Source of the DNA: Oscillospiraceae bacterium
GTDB lineage: Bacteria; Bacillota; Clostridia; Oscillospirales; Oscillospiraceae
NCBI GenBank assembly: GCA_020025175.1
Contig: JAHHSM010000019.1
Coordinates: forward strand, 1-24,676
Direction: 5' to 3'
DNA: 24,676 bases
Shown piece after piece: positions 15,003 through 22,689 of the stretch (positions are counted from its first letter, which is position 1; the number at the start of each line of letters is the position of its first letter). The translations under genes were made by a program, and so were the position numbers. The notes below the pieces were generated by a model, which saw only the letters and a program-made list of their open reading frames with translations, did no database searches and was not told the DNA's origin.

Positions 15003-16094
15003 ATGATAAAACTCCTTCATGCGGCAGATTTTCATTTAGACAGCCCCTACCGTTCGCTGAGCGTTGACCAGGCGCGGCAGCGACGGCGTGAAAGCAGGGA
15101 AAATCTGCTTCGATTGACACAGTTTGCCAATGCCGGCGCGGTCGATGTTGTGCTTCTGGCCGGGGATCTTTTTGACAGCAGTGAAATCTATCGGGAAACA
15201 ATGGAAATGCTGGCAAAGACATTGGGCGAAATCAAAGGGCGGGTTTTTATTGCGCCGGGGAACCACGACTTTTGGGATATAAATGGTCCTTATGGAAAAG
15301 TGCAGTGGCCGGATAATGTGCATATTTTTCGGAGAAATGCAATAGAAGCGGTGGAGCTTCCGGAGTTGAACTGCATCGTGTATGGCGCGGCATTTACACA
15401 AAATGAATGCAGCGAGAGTTTGCTGAAGGACTTTCATGTGCCGCAGGATGATCGGACGCATATTATGGTGCTGCATGGCGATGTGGACGGCGCTGCGCGC
15501 TATAATGCCGTCACGCGCGATGAAATTGCGCAAAGCGGCTTGGATTATCTGGCACTGGGGCATGTGCATGCCTTCAGCGGTATTGAGAAGTTTGGAACCA
15601 CGGCTTGGGCGTATCCCGGCTGCCCTGAGGGAAGAGGCTTTGATGAATGCGGTGAGCATGGCGTTATTATGGGCACGGTCGGGAAAGATACAGCTGATTT
15701 GCATTTTGTCCCATTTGGCCGCCGAAGATACGAGATCATAACGGTGGACGTCACCGGACGTGATGTGATGGAAGCGCTGGAAGCGGCATTGGCAAAAAGA
15801 CATACGGAAATGGATATTTACCGCATTGTATTCTCTGGCGAGACAGATGTCGGCGGTGTGGATCTGACTGAAATTCATGACGCGCTGGGAGAACGGTTTT
15901 ATCAGTTGGAGCTGCGGGATGAAACACGTGTGGCAGAGGATATCTGGCTGTATGCGAAAGAAGATTCTCTGCGGGGACTGTTTTTGAAGAGCCTGCTCCG
16001 ACGTAAGGCAGAAGCGAAAACGCCCGAGGATTTTGCGAGAATTGAACGAGCGGCGCGCTTTGGCCTGGCGGCGCTGGAAAATCGTGATTTGTAA
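15003..16094 (+). CDS. SbcD/YhaO-like DNA exonuclease subunit (calcineurin-like phosphoesterase)
   Basis: A 363-residue protein of the Mre11/SbcD/YhaO branch of metallophosphoesterases, which process DNA ends. Visible metal-site motifs are HAADFHLDSP (D9, H11), AGDLFDS (D55), PGNHDFW (N87, H88), VLHGD (H158) and ALGHVH (H187, H189), the complete set. A C-terminal domain of about 150 residues follows, as in YhaO. The start is the ATG at 15003, with GAGG 8 bases upstream; the frame runs back to 14976 but overlaps the previous gene. The usual partner, a large SbcC/YhaN coiled-coil ATPase, is not downstream; proS with its own promoter follows. DNA repair is inference from the family. Confidence 0.88.
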   Translation: MIKLLHAADFHLDSPYRSLSVDQARQRRRESRENLLRLTQFANAGAVDVVLLAGDLFDSSEIYRETMEMLAKTLGEIKGRVFIAPGNHDFWDINGPYGKVQWPDNVHIFRRNAIEAVELPELNCIVYGAAFTQNECSESLLKDFHVPQDDRTHIMVLHGDVDGAARYNAVTRDEIAQSGLDYLALGHVHAFSGIEKFGTTAWAYPGCPEGRGFDECGEHGVIMGTVGKDTADLHFVPFGRRRYEIITVDVTGRDVMEALEAALAKRHTEMDIYRIVFSGETDVGGVDLTEIHDALGERFYQLELRDETRVAEDIWLYAKEDSLRGLFLKSLLRRKAEAKTPEDFARIERAARFGLAALENRDL

Positions 16095-16105
16095 CTGTGG
16101 TGCCC

Positions 16106-16135
16106 TTGACAAACCCTTTTTTGATGTCATACAAT
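16106..16135 (+). promoter_or_regulatory. Promoter of proS
   Basis: A perfect TTGACA (16106-16111) and TACAAT (16130-16135) are 18 bases apart. The leader from about 16142 to the ATG is only about 65 AT-rich bases and has no room for a T-box. Confidence 0.78.
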
Positions 16136-16205
16136 AATCGAACTATAGTGACAATGAAAATAATATATTTTATTGATATATAATGTAATGTGAGGAATGA
16201 GAATT

Positions 16206-17645
16206 ATGGCGAAAGATCAGAGACAAGTGGATTCCATTACCAATATGGATGTGGACTTTACACAGTGGTATACCGATGTTTGCAAAAAAGCGGAATTAAT
16301 TGATTACTCTTCTATCAAGGGTATGTTTATTTATCGTCCTTACGGCTATGCGATTTGGGAAAACATTCAGAAGGAACTGGATGCGCGCTTTAAAGAAACC
16401 GGACATGAAAATGTATATATGCCTATGCTGATTCCGGAATCTCTGTTGCAGAAGGAAAAGGATCATGTGGAAGGATTTGCGCCGGAATGTGCATGGGTCA
16501 CCCATGGCGGCACGGAGAAGCTGGAGGAGCGCTACTGCATTCGCCCCACCTCTGAAACGCTGTTCTGTGAACATTTCAAAGGCGTGATCCAGTCTCACCG
16601 TGATCTGCCTAAACTGTACAACCAATGGTGCAGCGTGCTGCGCTGGGAAAAGACATCCCGTCCTTTCCTGCGGCATCGTGAATTTTTGTGGCAGGAAGGT
16701 CACACCATGCATGCAACCGCGCAAGAGGCCAAGGAAGAAACCCAGCGTATGCTGAATATCTACGCGGACTTTTTGGAGAATGTGTTGGCGATGCCTGTAG
16801 TCAAGGGTCAGAAAACCGACAAGGAAAAGTTTAACGGCGCAGAAGCAACTTATACCGTTGAATGTATGATGCATGATAAGAAGGCACTGCAGTCCGGCAC
16901 CAGCCATTACTTTGGTGATGGTTTTGCCAAGGCGTTTGACATCACTTTTACCGGAAAGGACAATCAGCTGCATCATCCTTTCCAGACCAGCTGGGGTGTC
17001 TCTACCCGTATGATCGGCGGCATTATCATGACACACGGTGACGATAACGGGTTGGTGCTGCCTCCTCGGATTGCACCGATTCAGGTGGTGATCGTACCCG
17101 TTGCCCAGCATAAGCCCGGCGTTTTGGAAGCTGCGCAGGATTTGGTTGATCGTTTAAAGGCTGTGGGTGTGCGTGTGAAGATGGATGATTCTGACAAGGC
17201 ACCTGGCTGGAAGTTTGCAGAGTATGAGATGAAGGGCGTGCCTGCTCGTATTGAGATCGGGCCCAAGGACATCGAAAAGGGTCAGTGCGTTGTGGCGCGC
17301 CGCGACAATGGTGAAAAGGCATTTGTTGCCCTGGATCAGCTGGAAACTGCAATCCCTGAGATGTTGGATGCCATTCACGCGGGTCTTTATGAAAAGGCTG
17401 CCAAGAATCTGGCTGAGCATACGTATGCAGCACATTCTTTGGAGGAGGCAAAGCAGCTTCAGGAAGAGAAGGGCGGCTTCATCAAGACCATGTGGTGTGG
17501 TGATCTTGCGTGTGAAGTGGCTATGAAGGAAAAGGCGGGTATGACCAGCCGCTGCATTCCTTTTACACAGGAGCATATCGACGATGTTTGCCCTGTTTGT
17601 GGTAAGCCTGCAGCAAAAATGGTTTATTGGGGCATTGCCTACTAA
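16206..17645 (+). CDS. proS: Prolyl-tRNA synthetase, short (type 3) form
   Basis: Charges tRNA-Pro with proline. At 479 residues it is the short ProS without the editing insertion, the archaeal/eukaryote-like type also found in many Clostridia. Class II motifs are visible: motif 2 region WEKTSRPFLRHREFLWQEGH (about 156-175) and motif 3 GGIIMTHGDDNGLVLPPRIAP (about 276-296), with an anticodon-binding domain (VVIVPVAQ onward) and a C-terminal domain with cysteines (CIPF, CPVCGKP) ending in YWGIAY, the tyrosine end typical of this type. I use the ATG at 16206: GAGGA is 9 bases before it and touches the in-frame ATG at 16197. It is monocistronic, with its own promoter and terminator. Confidence 0.97.
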   Translation: MAKDQRQVDSITNMDVDFTQWYTDVCKKAELIDYSSIKGMFIYRPYGYAIWENIQKELDARFKETGHENVYMPMLIPESLLQKEKDHVEGFAPECAWVTHGGTEKLEERYCIRPTSETLFCEHFKGVIQSHRDLPKLYNQWCSVLRWEKTSRPFLRHREFLWQEGHTMHATAQEAKEETQRMLNIYADFLENVLAMPVVKGQKTDKEKFNGAEATYTVECMMHDKKALQSGTSHYFGDGFAKAFDITFTGKDNQLHHPFQTSWGVSTRMIGGIIMTHGDDNGLVLPPRIAPIQVVIVPVAQHKPGVLEAAQDLVDRLKAVGVRVKMDDSDKAPGWKFAEYEMKGVPARIEIGPKDIEKGQCVVARRDNGEKAFVALDQLETAIPEMLDAIHAGLYEKAAKNLAEHTYAAHSLEEAKQLQEEKGGFIKTMWCGDLACEVAMKEKAGMTSRCIPFTQEHIDDVCPVCGKPAAKMVYWGIAY

Positions 17646-17663
17646 TATATTTATATGTATAGG

Positions 17664-17693
17664 GAAGCAGGAGGGAGTTCTCCTGCTTCTTTT
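17664..17693 (+). terminator. Terminator of proS
   Basis: A perfect 10-bp stem, GAAGCAGGAG (17664-17673) with CTCCTGCTTC (17680-17689), a 6-base loop and TTTT. Confidence 0.9.
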
Positions 17694-17819
17694 ATTGCGT
17701 GCGCTGTTGATTGAAAGCGATTAGAAGGGATGATTGGCTTTTTGACGAGGGATGAGGGCATAAAAAGGGCTGTTTTGGATATAATTACAACAAATGGGAA
17801 AAAACACATAAAAAGCAGC

Positions 17820-17898
17820 AATTATCACAAAAAAAACTTAAAAAATTGTAAAATAAATCGAAATATTGCTTGACATTGGAAGAAGTATATTGTATTAT
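17820..17898 (+). promoter_or_regulatory. S10 operon promoter with AT-rich UP-like tract
   Basis: A perfect TTGACA (17870-17875) and TATTAT (17893-17898) are 17 bases apart. The 50 bases upstream consist of phased A and T runs (AAAAAAAACTTAAAAAATTG and similar), the look of an UP element for a very strong promoter. Between the proS terminator and this tract (17694-17819) I see nothing recognisable. Confidence 0.85.
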
Positions 17899-17904
17899 AG
17901 TCTA

Positions 17905-18187
17905 GCGCGTGAACGGGTGTAGTACGCCTGGGAGCGTTGCAAGTGCGATGAAGCAGGAGATTGCGAGCTCGGCTCGGTAACTTCTGCAGAGTATGTCCGA
18001 AAATCGGGCGGCTGAGAAAACTGTATGGCGTAGATCGCTGCGCATGTCAGAAAACCGGCCGGATTATTGCGCCGGTTTTTGTTATGAGGCGGAATGATAC
18101 GCACGGATAAGCGTACAGGAATTTCTCGCCGTACGAAGCGGTACAAAAACGCATCACTTCGTATGTTATTCAAGGAGGAAAAACAAA
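17905..18187 (+). promoter_or_regulatory. Long structured leader of the S10 operon with an internal terminator-like hairpin
   Basis: About 280 bases without an ORF. I can draw five hairpins: CGGGUGU/ACGCCUG (17914-17930), CGUUGC/GCGAUG (17935-17950), GCAGGAG/CUUCUGC with inner CGAGC/GCUCG (17953-17987), GUCCGA/UCGGGC (17995-18009) and GCGUAG/CUGCGC (18028-18043). These are followed by AAAACCGGC/GCCGGTTTT (18051-18079) with T5, an intrinsic terminator. After it comes a further 7-bp hairpin TACGAAG/CTTCGTA (18132-18163) just before the rpsJ binding site. Because no new promoter is visible after the terminator, the leader probably attenuates the operon, perhaps in response to a ribosomal protein such as L4; a separate small RNA ending at about 18081 is the alternative. 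I do not recognise a known riboswitch. Confidence 0.65.
18051..18081 (+). terminator. Terminator/attenuator inside the S10 leader
   Basis: AAAACCGGC (18051-18059) pairs with GCCGGTTTT (18071-18079) around an 11-base loop and runs into five T. It lies 107 bases upstream of rpsJ with no obvious promoter in between. Confidence 0.75.
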
Positions 18188-18505
18188 ATGGCAGATACCG
18201 CAAAGAACATGATTCGTATTCGCCTGAAGGCTTACGATCATCAGGTCATTGACCAGAGTGCAGAGAAGATTGTCGAAACCGCTAAGCGCACCGGTGCTAC
18301 TGTTTCCGGCCCGATCCCTCTGCCCACCAAGAAGGAAGTCGTCACCATTCTGCGTGCAGTCCACAAGTATAAGGACAGCCGTGAGCAGTTTGAGCGCCGC
18401 ACCCACAAGAGACTGATCGACATCACCAAGTCCACTCCGAAAACTGTTGAAGCTCTGATGGCTTTGGAGCTGCCCGCTGGTGTGGATATCGAGATCAAGC
18501 TCTAA
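18188..18505 (+). CDS. rpsJ: Ribosomal protein S10
   Basis: Small-subunit head protein, also the NusE transcription antitermination factor. At 105 residues it is full length, with the hallmark IRIRLKAYDHQVIDQSA, GPIPLPTKKE and REQFERRTHKRLIDI segments. AAGGAGG lies 9 bases before the ATG. It is the first gene of the operon. A 137-base spacer follows, much longer than any other gap in the operon and apparently folded. Codon use shifts here to the CTG/AAG/CGT-biased set of very highly expressed genes, seen through the rest of the window. Confidence 0.98.
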   Translation: MADTAKNMIRIRLKAYDHQVIDQSAEKIVETAKRTGATVSGPIPLPTKKEVVTILRAVHKYKDSREQFERRTHKRLIDITKSTPKTVEALMALELPAGVDIEIKL

Positions 18506-18523
18506 TTTTAAACATTGCTTGTA

Positions 18524-18617
18524 CCCATGCCTGTTTACCATATTTAAATATGCGCAAAACGGGCGGGTCATGTCGGCGGAGCAATGATACATCCCAATGT
18601 GTGTCAACTACACCGAC
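18524..18617 (+). promoter_or_regulatory. Folded rpsJ-rplC intergenic RNA element
   Basis: In the 137-base spacer GCCUGUUU (18529-18536) pairs with AAACGGGC (18557-18564), extended by CCC/GGG across a 2-base bulge. Its loop contains the perfect palindrome CATATTTAAATATG (18539-18552). A second domain is closed by GUCGG/CCGAC (18572-18617). There is no T tract, so it is not a terminator. It could be a processing site or a translational control element for rplC. Confidence 0.5.
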
Positions 18618-18642
18618 CAATAACCTGTAAGGAGGAACATAC

Positions 18643-19359
18643 ATGAAAGCAATCATCGGCAGAAAAGTTGGTATGTCTCAGATCTTCGACGCCAACGGCC
18701 AGGTGATTCCGGTAACCGTTATCGAAGCCGGTCCCTGCGTCGTTTCCCAGAAGAAGACCACCGAAAAGGATGGTTACGAGGCAGTCCAGCTGGGCTATGA
18801 GGACATCAAGGAAAGCAGATTGTCCAAGCCCGAAAAGGGTCATCTTGACAAGGCAGGCGTTGCCCCCAAGAAGTACCTGAAGGAATTCAAACTCGACAAC
18901 TATGCAGAACTGAATGTCGGCGATATCATCAAGGCTGACACTTTTGCAGAGGGCGATCACGTTGACGTGACCGGCATCAGCAAAGGTAAGGGTTATGCAG
19001 GTGTCATTAAGCGCCATAACGCACATCGTACTCCTATGAGCCACGGCGGCGGCCCTGTCCATCGTCATGCTGGTTCTATGGGCCCCATCGATCCTGCTCA
19101 CATCTTTAAGGGCAAGATCGGCGCAGGTCACATGGGTGTTGAACAGGTTACTGTTCAGAATCTGGACGTCGTCAAGGTTGATCCTGATATGAATATGATC
19201 GTTGTTCGCGGCGCTATTCCCGGTCCTAAGGGCGGTCTGGTTTATATCCACACCACTGTTAAGACCATCCGCGTCAAGAATACTGACGTATCTATCAGCA
19301 ACAACCCGCAGAAGGCTTCCGGTCGTAACCCGCAGAAGGCCTCCGCAAGAAATAAGTAA
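18643..19359 (+). CDS. rplC: Ribosomal protein L3
   Basis: Large-subunit protein that helps start 50S assembly and reaches the peptidyl transferase centre. Family motifs are clear: KAIIGRKVGMSQIF at the start, HRTPMSHGGGPVHRHAGSMG in the central extension (with the glutamine/methionine loop region), and VTVQNLDVVKVDPDMNMIVV RGAIPGPKGG near the end. AAGGAGG is 8 bases before the ATG. At 238 residues it exceeds the usual 205-215; the extra length is largely a C-terminal tail with two copies of NPQKAS(G/A)R (residues 221-236). The tail is described separately. Confidence 0.97.
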   Translation: MKAIIGRKVGMSQIFDANGQVIPVTVIEAGPCVVSQKKTTEKDGYEAVQLGYEDIKESRLSKPEKGHLDKAGVAPKKYLKEFKLDNYAELNVGDIIKADTFAEGDHVDVTGISKGKGYAGVIKRHNAHRTPMSHGGGPVHRHAGSMGPIDPAHIFKGKIGAGHMGVEQVTVQNLDVVKVDPDMNMIVVRGAIPGPKGGLVYIHTTVKTIRVKNTDVSISNNPQKASGRNPQKASARNK

Positions 19360-19377
19360 GAGAGGGGTGCTGAAATA

Positions 19378-20001
19378 ATGTCTACAATCAAGGTATTGAA
19401 CATGTCCGGCGCAGAAGTCGGTACTGTTGAACTGAGCGACGGCATCTTCGGCATCGAGCCGAACGAGTCTGTTGTTCATGAAGTGGTCAAGAACCACCTG
19501 GCAAACCGCAGACAGGGCACACAGAGTGCTTTGACCCGCGCTGAAGTTTCCGGCGGCGGCAGAAAGCCCTGGAGACAGAAGGGCACTGGTCATGCTCGTC
19601 AGGGTTCCACCCGTGCTCCCCAGTGGACTCACGGTGGCATTGTGTTTGCTCCCAAGCCTCGCGATTACAGCTACAGCGTGAACAAGAAGATCAAGAGACT
19701 GGCTCTGAAGTCTGTTCTGTCCGCTAAGGCTGCTGAAGGCAAGCTGATCGTTGTTGACAGCATTGCAATGGATGCTCCCAAGACTAAGGACTTCGTTGCA
19801 TTCCTGAACGCTGTTAACGCAGAAGATAAGGCATATGTCGTTATGCCTGAAGTTGCAGCAAACGTTATTAAGTCTGCTCGCAACATTCCCGGTATCGTTA
19901 CCACCACTGCAACCATCCTGAGCGTCTATGACATCCTGAATGCGAAGACTCTGATCCTGGATAAGGCTGCACTGGCAACCATTGAGGAGGTGTTCGCATA
20001 A
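19378..20001 (+). CDS. rplD: Ribosomal protein L4
   Basis: Large-subunit protein lining the exit tunnel; in gamma-proteobacteria it also represses the S10 operon. The 207-residue sequence has the long internal loop with GGGRKPWRQKGTGHARQGS (about 58-76) that reaches the tunnel, WTHGGIVFAPKPRDY, and the C-terminal globular part. A GAGAGGGG site lies about 11 bases before the ATG. Its stop overlaps the rplW start by one base (TAATG). It is the obvious candidate for a feedback regulator of the structured leader, but that is inference. Confidence 0.97.
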   Translation: MSTIKVLNMSGAEVGTVELSDGIFGIEPNESVVHEVVKNHLANRRQGTQSALTRAEVSGGGRKPWRQKGTGHARQGSTRAPQWTHGGIVFAPKPRDYSYSVNKKIKRLALKSVLSAKAAEGKLIVVDSIAMDAPKTKDFVAFLNAVNAEDKAYVVMPEVAANVIKSARNIPGIVTTTATILSVYDILNAKTLILDKAALATIEEVFA

Positions 20002-20297
20002 TGGCTAACATCTATGACGTGATTGTTCGTCCGGTCATCACCGAACGTTCTATGGCTACTACTGAAGCTAAGAAGTACACTTTTGAAGTTCTGCCCGGCG
20101 CTACCAAGGCTGAGGTCAAGAAGGCAATTGAGCAGATCTTCGGTGTCAAGGTTGCCTCTGTCAACACTATGAATGTGCATCCCAAGGCAAAGCGCCTGGG
20201 TGGAGCTCGTCCCGGCCAGACCAAGGCTTGGAAGAAAGCTATTGTGCAGCTGACTGAGGATTCCAAGGCCATCGAGTTCTTCGAAGGCATGGTCTAA
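20001..20297 (+). CDS. rplW: Ribosomal protein L23
   Basis: Large-subunit protein at the tunnel exit, the docking site for trigger factor and SRP. At 98 residues it is complete: DVIVRPVITERSM, KYTFEVLPGATKAEVKKAIE, FGVKVASVNTMNV and the basic loop KAKRLGGARPGQTKAWKKAIV. It overlaps the rplD stop by one base and uses a GAGGAGG site inside the end of rplD, so translation is coupled. Confidence 0.97.
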   Translation: MANIYDVIVRPVITERSMATTEAKKYTFEVLPGATKAEVKKAIEQIFGVKVASVNTMNVHPKAKRLGGARPGQTKAWKKAIVQLTEDSKAIEFFEGMV

Positions 20298-20334
20298 GAG
20301 ATCGTACCAATCTAAAGAAGGAGTGTAACGCTAA

Positions 20335-21171
20335 ATGTCGATTAAAACTTACAAGCCGACGACACCTTCCAGAAGACACATGACGGTCTCCGGATTCGAC
20401 GGCGTCGATAAGAAGGCTAAGCCGGAGCGCAGCCTCACCGAAACTCTGAAGAAGAGTGCTGGTCGTAACAGCTACGGCAGAATCACCGTTCGTCATCGCG
20501 GTGGCGGCAACAAAGTCAAGTATCGTATCATTGACTTTAAGCGCGATAAGGTAGATATGGAGGCAACTGTTCTGCGTCTGGAATATGACCCCAACCGTTC
20601 CGCATTTATCGCACTGGTTCAGTATGAAGATGGTGAAAAGAGATATATCTTGGCTCCCGAAGGTCTGAAGACCGGCGACAAGGTTATCTCTTCCGCAGAT
20701 GCAGATATCAAGCCCGGTAACTGCCTGCCCATTGAAAAGATTCCCGTGGGTTCTGTGATCCACAACATCGAGCTGTATCCCGGTAATGGCGGCCAGCTGG
20801 TTCGCAGCGCCGGCACTTCCGCACAGCTGATGGCTAAGGAAGGCCGCGATGCTCAGATTCGTATGCCTTCCGGTGAAGTTCGTATCGTTCGTATCAACTG
20901 CAAGGCTACCATTGGTCAGGTGGGTAATCTGGATCACGAAAATATTCAGATTGGTAAGGCTGGCCGTAAGCGCCACATGGGTTGGAGACCTACCGTTCGC
21001 GGTTCCGTCATGAACCCCTGTGATCACCCCCACGGTGGTGGTGAGGGCCGCGCACCTATCGGCCGCAGCGGTCCTGTTACCCCTTGGGGTAAGCCGGCAC
21101 TGGGTTACAAGACCCGTAAGGGTAAGAACCCCACTGACAAGTTTATTGTCAAGCGCCGTAACGCTAAGTAA
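20335..21171 (+). CDS. rplB: Ribosomal protein L2
   Basis: Core large-subunit protein needed for subunit joining and peptidyl transferase. The 278-residue protein has the N-terminal KTYKPTTPSRRHMTV, the GRNSYGRITVRHRGGGNKV and IEYDPNRSA-type segment (LEYDPNRSAFIALV), and the C-terminal NPCDHPHGGGEGRAPIGR loop that holds the conserved histidine. A GAAGGAG site precedes the ATG. Length and all conserved stretches are normal. Confidence 0.98.
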   Translation: MSIKTYKPTTPSRRHMTVSGFDGVDKKAKPERSLTETLKKSAGRNSYGRITVRHRGGGNKVKYRIIDFKRDKVDMEATVLRLEYDPNRSAFIALVQYEDGEKRYILAPEGLKTGDKVISSADADIKPGNCLPIEKIPVGSVIHNIELYPGNGGQLVRSAGTSAQLMAKEGRDAQIRMPSGEVRIVRINCKATIGQVGNLDHENIQIGKAGRKRHMGWRPTVRGSVMNPCDHPHGGGEGRAPIGRSGPVTPWGKPALGYKTRKGKNPTDKFIVKRRNAK

Positions 21172-21189
21172 TAAGGAGGCAAACGAACT

Positions 21190-21465
21190 ATGAGCAGAAG
21201 TGTTAAAAAAGGCCCCTTCGTTGCCCCTGAGCTGCTGAAGCGGGTTGAAGAAATGAATAAGAATGGCGAGCAGAAGGTCCTGAAGACCTGGAGCCGTAGC
21301 TCCACCATCTTCCCCTCCTTCGTTGGCCACACAATTGCTGTCCATGACGGCAGAAAGCACGTTCCCGTCTATGTTACTGAAGACATGGTCGGCCACAAGC
21401 TGGGCGAATTCGCACCTACCCGCACTTTCCGCGGTCACGTTGCGAAGAGCACTGGCACGAAGTAA
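21190..21465 (+). CDS. rpsS: Ribosomal protein S19
   Basis: Small-subunit head protein that contacts the A-site finger and S13. The 91-residue sequence is complete, with SRSVKKGPFV at the start, TWSRSSTIFPSFVGHTIAVHDGRKHVPVYV in the middle and GHKLGEFAPTRTFRGH near the end. TAAGGAGG lies 10 bases before the ATG. Confidence 0.98.
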   Translation: MSRSVKKGPFVAPELLKRVEEMNKNGEQKVLKTWSRSSTIFPSFVGHTIAVHDGRKHVPVYVTEDMVGHKLGEFAPTRTFRGHVAKSTGTK

Positions 21466-21480
21466 GGAGGATGCAGAGTA

Positions 21481-21816
21481 ATGGAAGCAAGAGCTGAAGC
21501 TAAATTTATCCGCATCTCTCCCCGCAAGGTTCAGATCGTCTGCGATCTGATCCGCGGCCAGGATGCTCAGACCGCCATGGCTATCCTGATGGCAACCCCC
21601 AAGGCTGCCTCTGAGCCTCTGGCAAAGCTGCTGAAGAGTGCCTGCGCTAATGCAGAGAACAATTTCAGCATGGACCCCGAGAAGCTGTATGTTTCTAAGG
21701 TCTACACTGCTCCCGGTCCTATTCTGAAGAGAATGCGTCCGGTTTCTAAGGGCAGAGCTTATCGTATTAACAAGAGAACCTCTCACATCACTCTCGTGGT
21801 GTCTGAGAAGGAATAA
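21481..21816 (+). CDS. rplV: Ribosomal protein L22
   Basis: Large-subunit protein whose beta hairpin lines the exit tunnel beside L4 (macrolide site). The 111-residue protein has KFIRISPRKVQIVCDLIRG, the central SACANAENN helix end and the hairpin GPILKRMRPVSKGRAYRINKRTSHI. AAGGAGG precedes the ATG by 8 bases. Confidence 0.97.
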   Translation: MEARAEAKFIRISPRKVQIVCDLIRGQDAQTAMAILMATPKAASEPLAKLLKSACANAENNFSMDPEKLYVSKVYTAPGPILKRMRPVSKGRAYRINKRTSHITLVVSEKE

Positions 21817-21831
21817 GCGAGGAGGAAGTTT

Positions 21832-22689
21832 ATGGGACAGAAAGTCAATCCCCACGGTCTGCGTGTGGGTGTCATCAAAGACTGGGATTCTCGCTGGTAT
21901 GCAAGCAATGAAAAGGTTGGCGATCTGCTGGTCGAAGACAAGAAGATCCGCGACTATCTGAAGAAGAGCCTGTATTCCGCTGGCATCCCCAAGATCGAGA
22001 TCGAGCGCAGCAACAATGTTGTTACCATTTATCTGCACTGCGCACGTCCCGGTATCGTGATCGGCAAGGGCGGCGCTGAGGTCGAAAAGATCCGCGCAAA
22101 CGTCGAGAAGCTGATCGGTAAGACTGTTAAGCTGAGCATCGTTGAGGTTAAGAGCCCTGATATGGATGCACAGCTGGTCGCTGAGAATATCGCACAGCAG
22201 CTGGAGAAGCGTATCTCCCACCGCCGTGCTATGAAGAACGCTATGGGCCGCGCAATGCGCGCAGGCGCTAAGGGTATCAAGTGCTGCTGCTCCGGCCGCC
22301 TGGGTGGTCGTGAAATTGCAGGTGTCGAGCATTATCATGACGGCACGATTCCCCTGCAGACAATCCGTGCCGACATCGACTACGGTTTCGCAGAGGCAGC
22401 TACTACCTTTGGCCGCATCGGTGTTAAGATCTGGATCTACAAGGGCGAAGTCCTGAGCCAGACCCTGCGCACCACCCCCCGTACCATGGACACCTCCAAG
22501 CCCTATCAGGAGCGTCGTGAGCGTCGTCCTCGCCGTGACGGTGATCGTCGTGGCGGTAACAACCGCGGTTTCAACCGTGATAACCGTGGCCAGAACGGTA
22601 TGAACCGTAACGGCAACGGCGGCCGTCCGAACAACTTCAACAGAGGTGCTCGTCCGGCAAATAAGACTACCGAAGGAGGCGCACAGTAA
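21832..22689 (+). CDS. rpsC: Ribosomal protein S3 with a Gly/Arg/Asn-rich C-terminal tail
   Basis: Small-subunit protein at the mRNA entry channel; it has helicase-assisting and RNA-binding roles. The core is normal: GQKVNPHGLRVGVIKDWDS, the KH domain with HCARPGIVIGKGGAEVEKI, and GVEHYHDGTIPLQTIRADIDYG. After about residue 222 comes a tail of about 60 residues, first RRERRPRRDGDRRGG, then repeated NRG/NRD/NGN units, and finally NKTTEGGAQ. At 285 residues it is well above the usual 215-225 of Firmicutes. It overlaps rplP by one base (TAATG). GAGGAGG precedes the ATG. Confidence 0.97.
   Translation: MGQKVNPHGLRVGVIKDWDSRWYASNEKVGDLLVEDKKIRDYLKKSLYSAGIPKIEIERSNNVVTIYLHCARPGIVIGKGGAEVEKIRANVEKLIGKTVKLSIVEVKSPDMDAQLVAENIAQQLEKRISHRRAMKNAMGRAMRAGAKGIKCCCSGRLGGREIAGVEHYHDGTIPLQTIRADIDYGFAEAATTFGRIGVKIWIYKGEVLSQTLRTTPRTMDTSKPYQERRERRPRRDGDRRGGNNRGFNRDNRGQNGMNRNGNGGRPNNFNRGARPANKTTEGGAQ

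Noticed and set aside
16142..16205. T-box or other tRNA-sensing leader before proS
   Set aside because: The leader is about 65 AT-rich bases, too short for a T-box, and has no terminator hairpin.
17757..17785. Second upstream promoter for the S10 operon at TATAAT 17780-17785
   Set aside because: No acceptable -35 box is found at 16-18 bases; the promoter at 17870-17898 is far better.
20239..22338. A 699-codon minus-strand open frame across the ribosomal protein genes
   Set aside because: It is antisense to rplB, rpsS, rplV and rpsC, all certain genes with strong binding sites. The strong codon bias of these genes removes stops from the opposite strand; no domain is recognisable.
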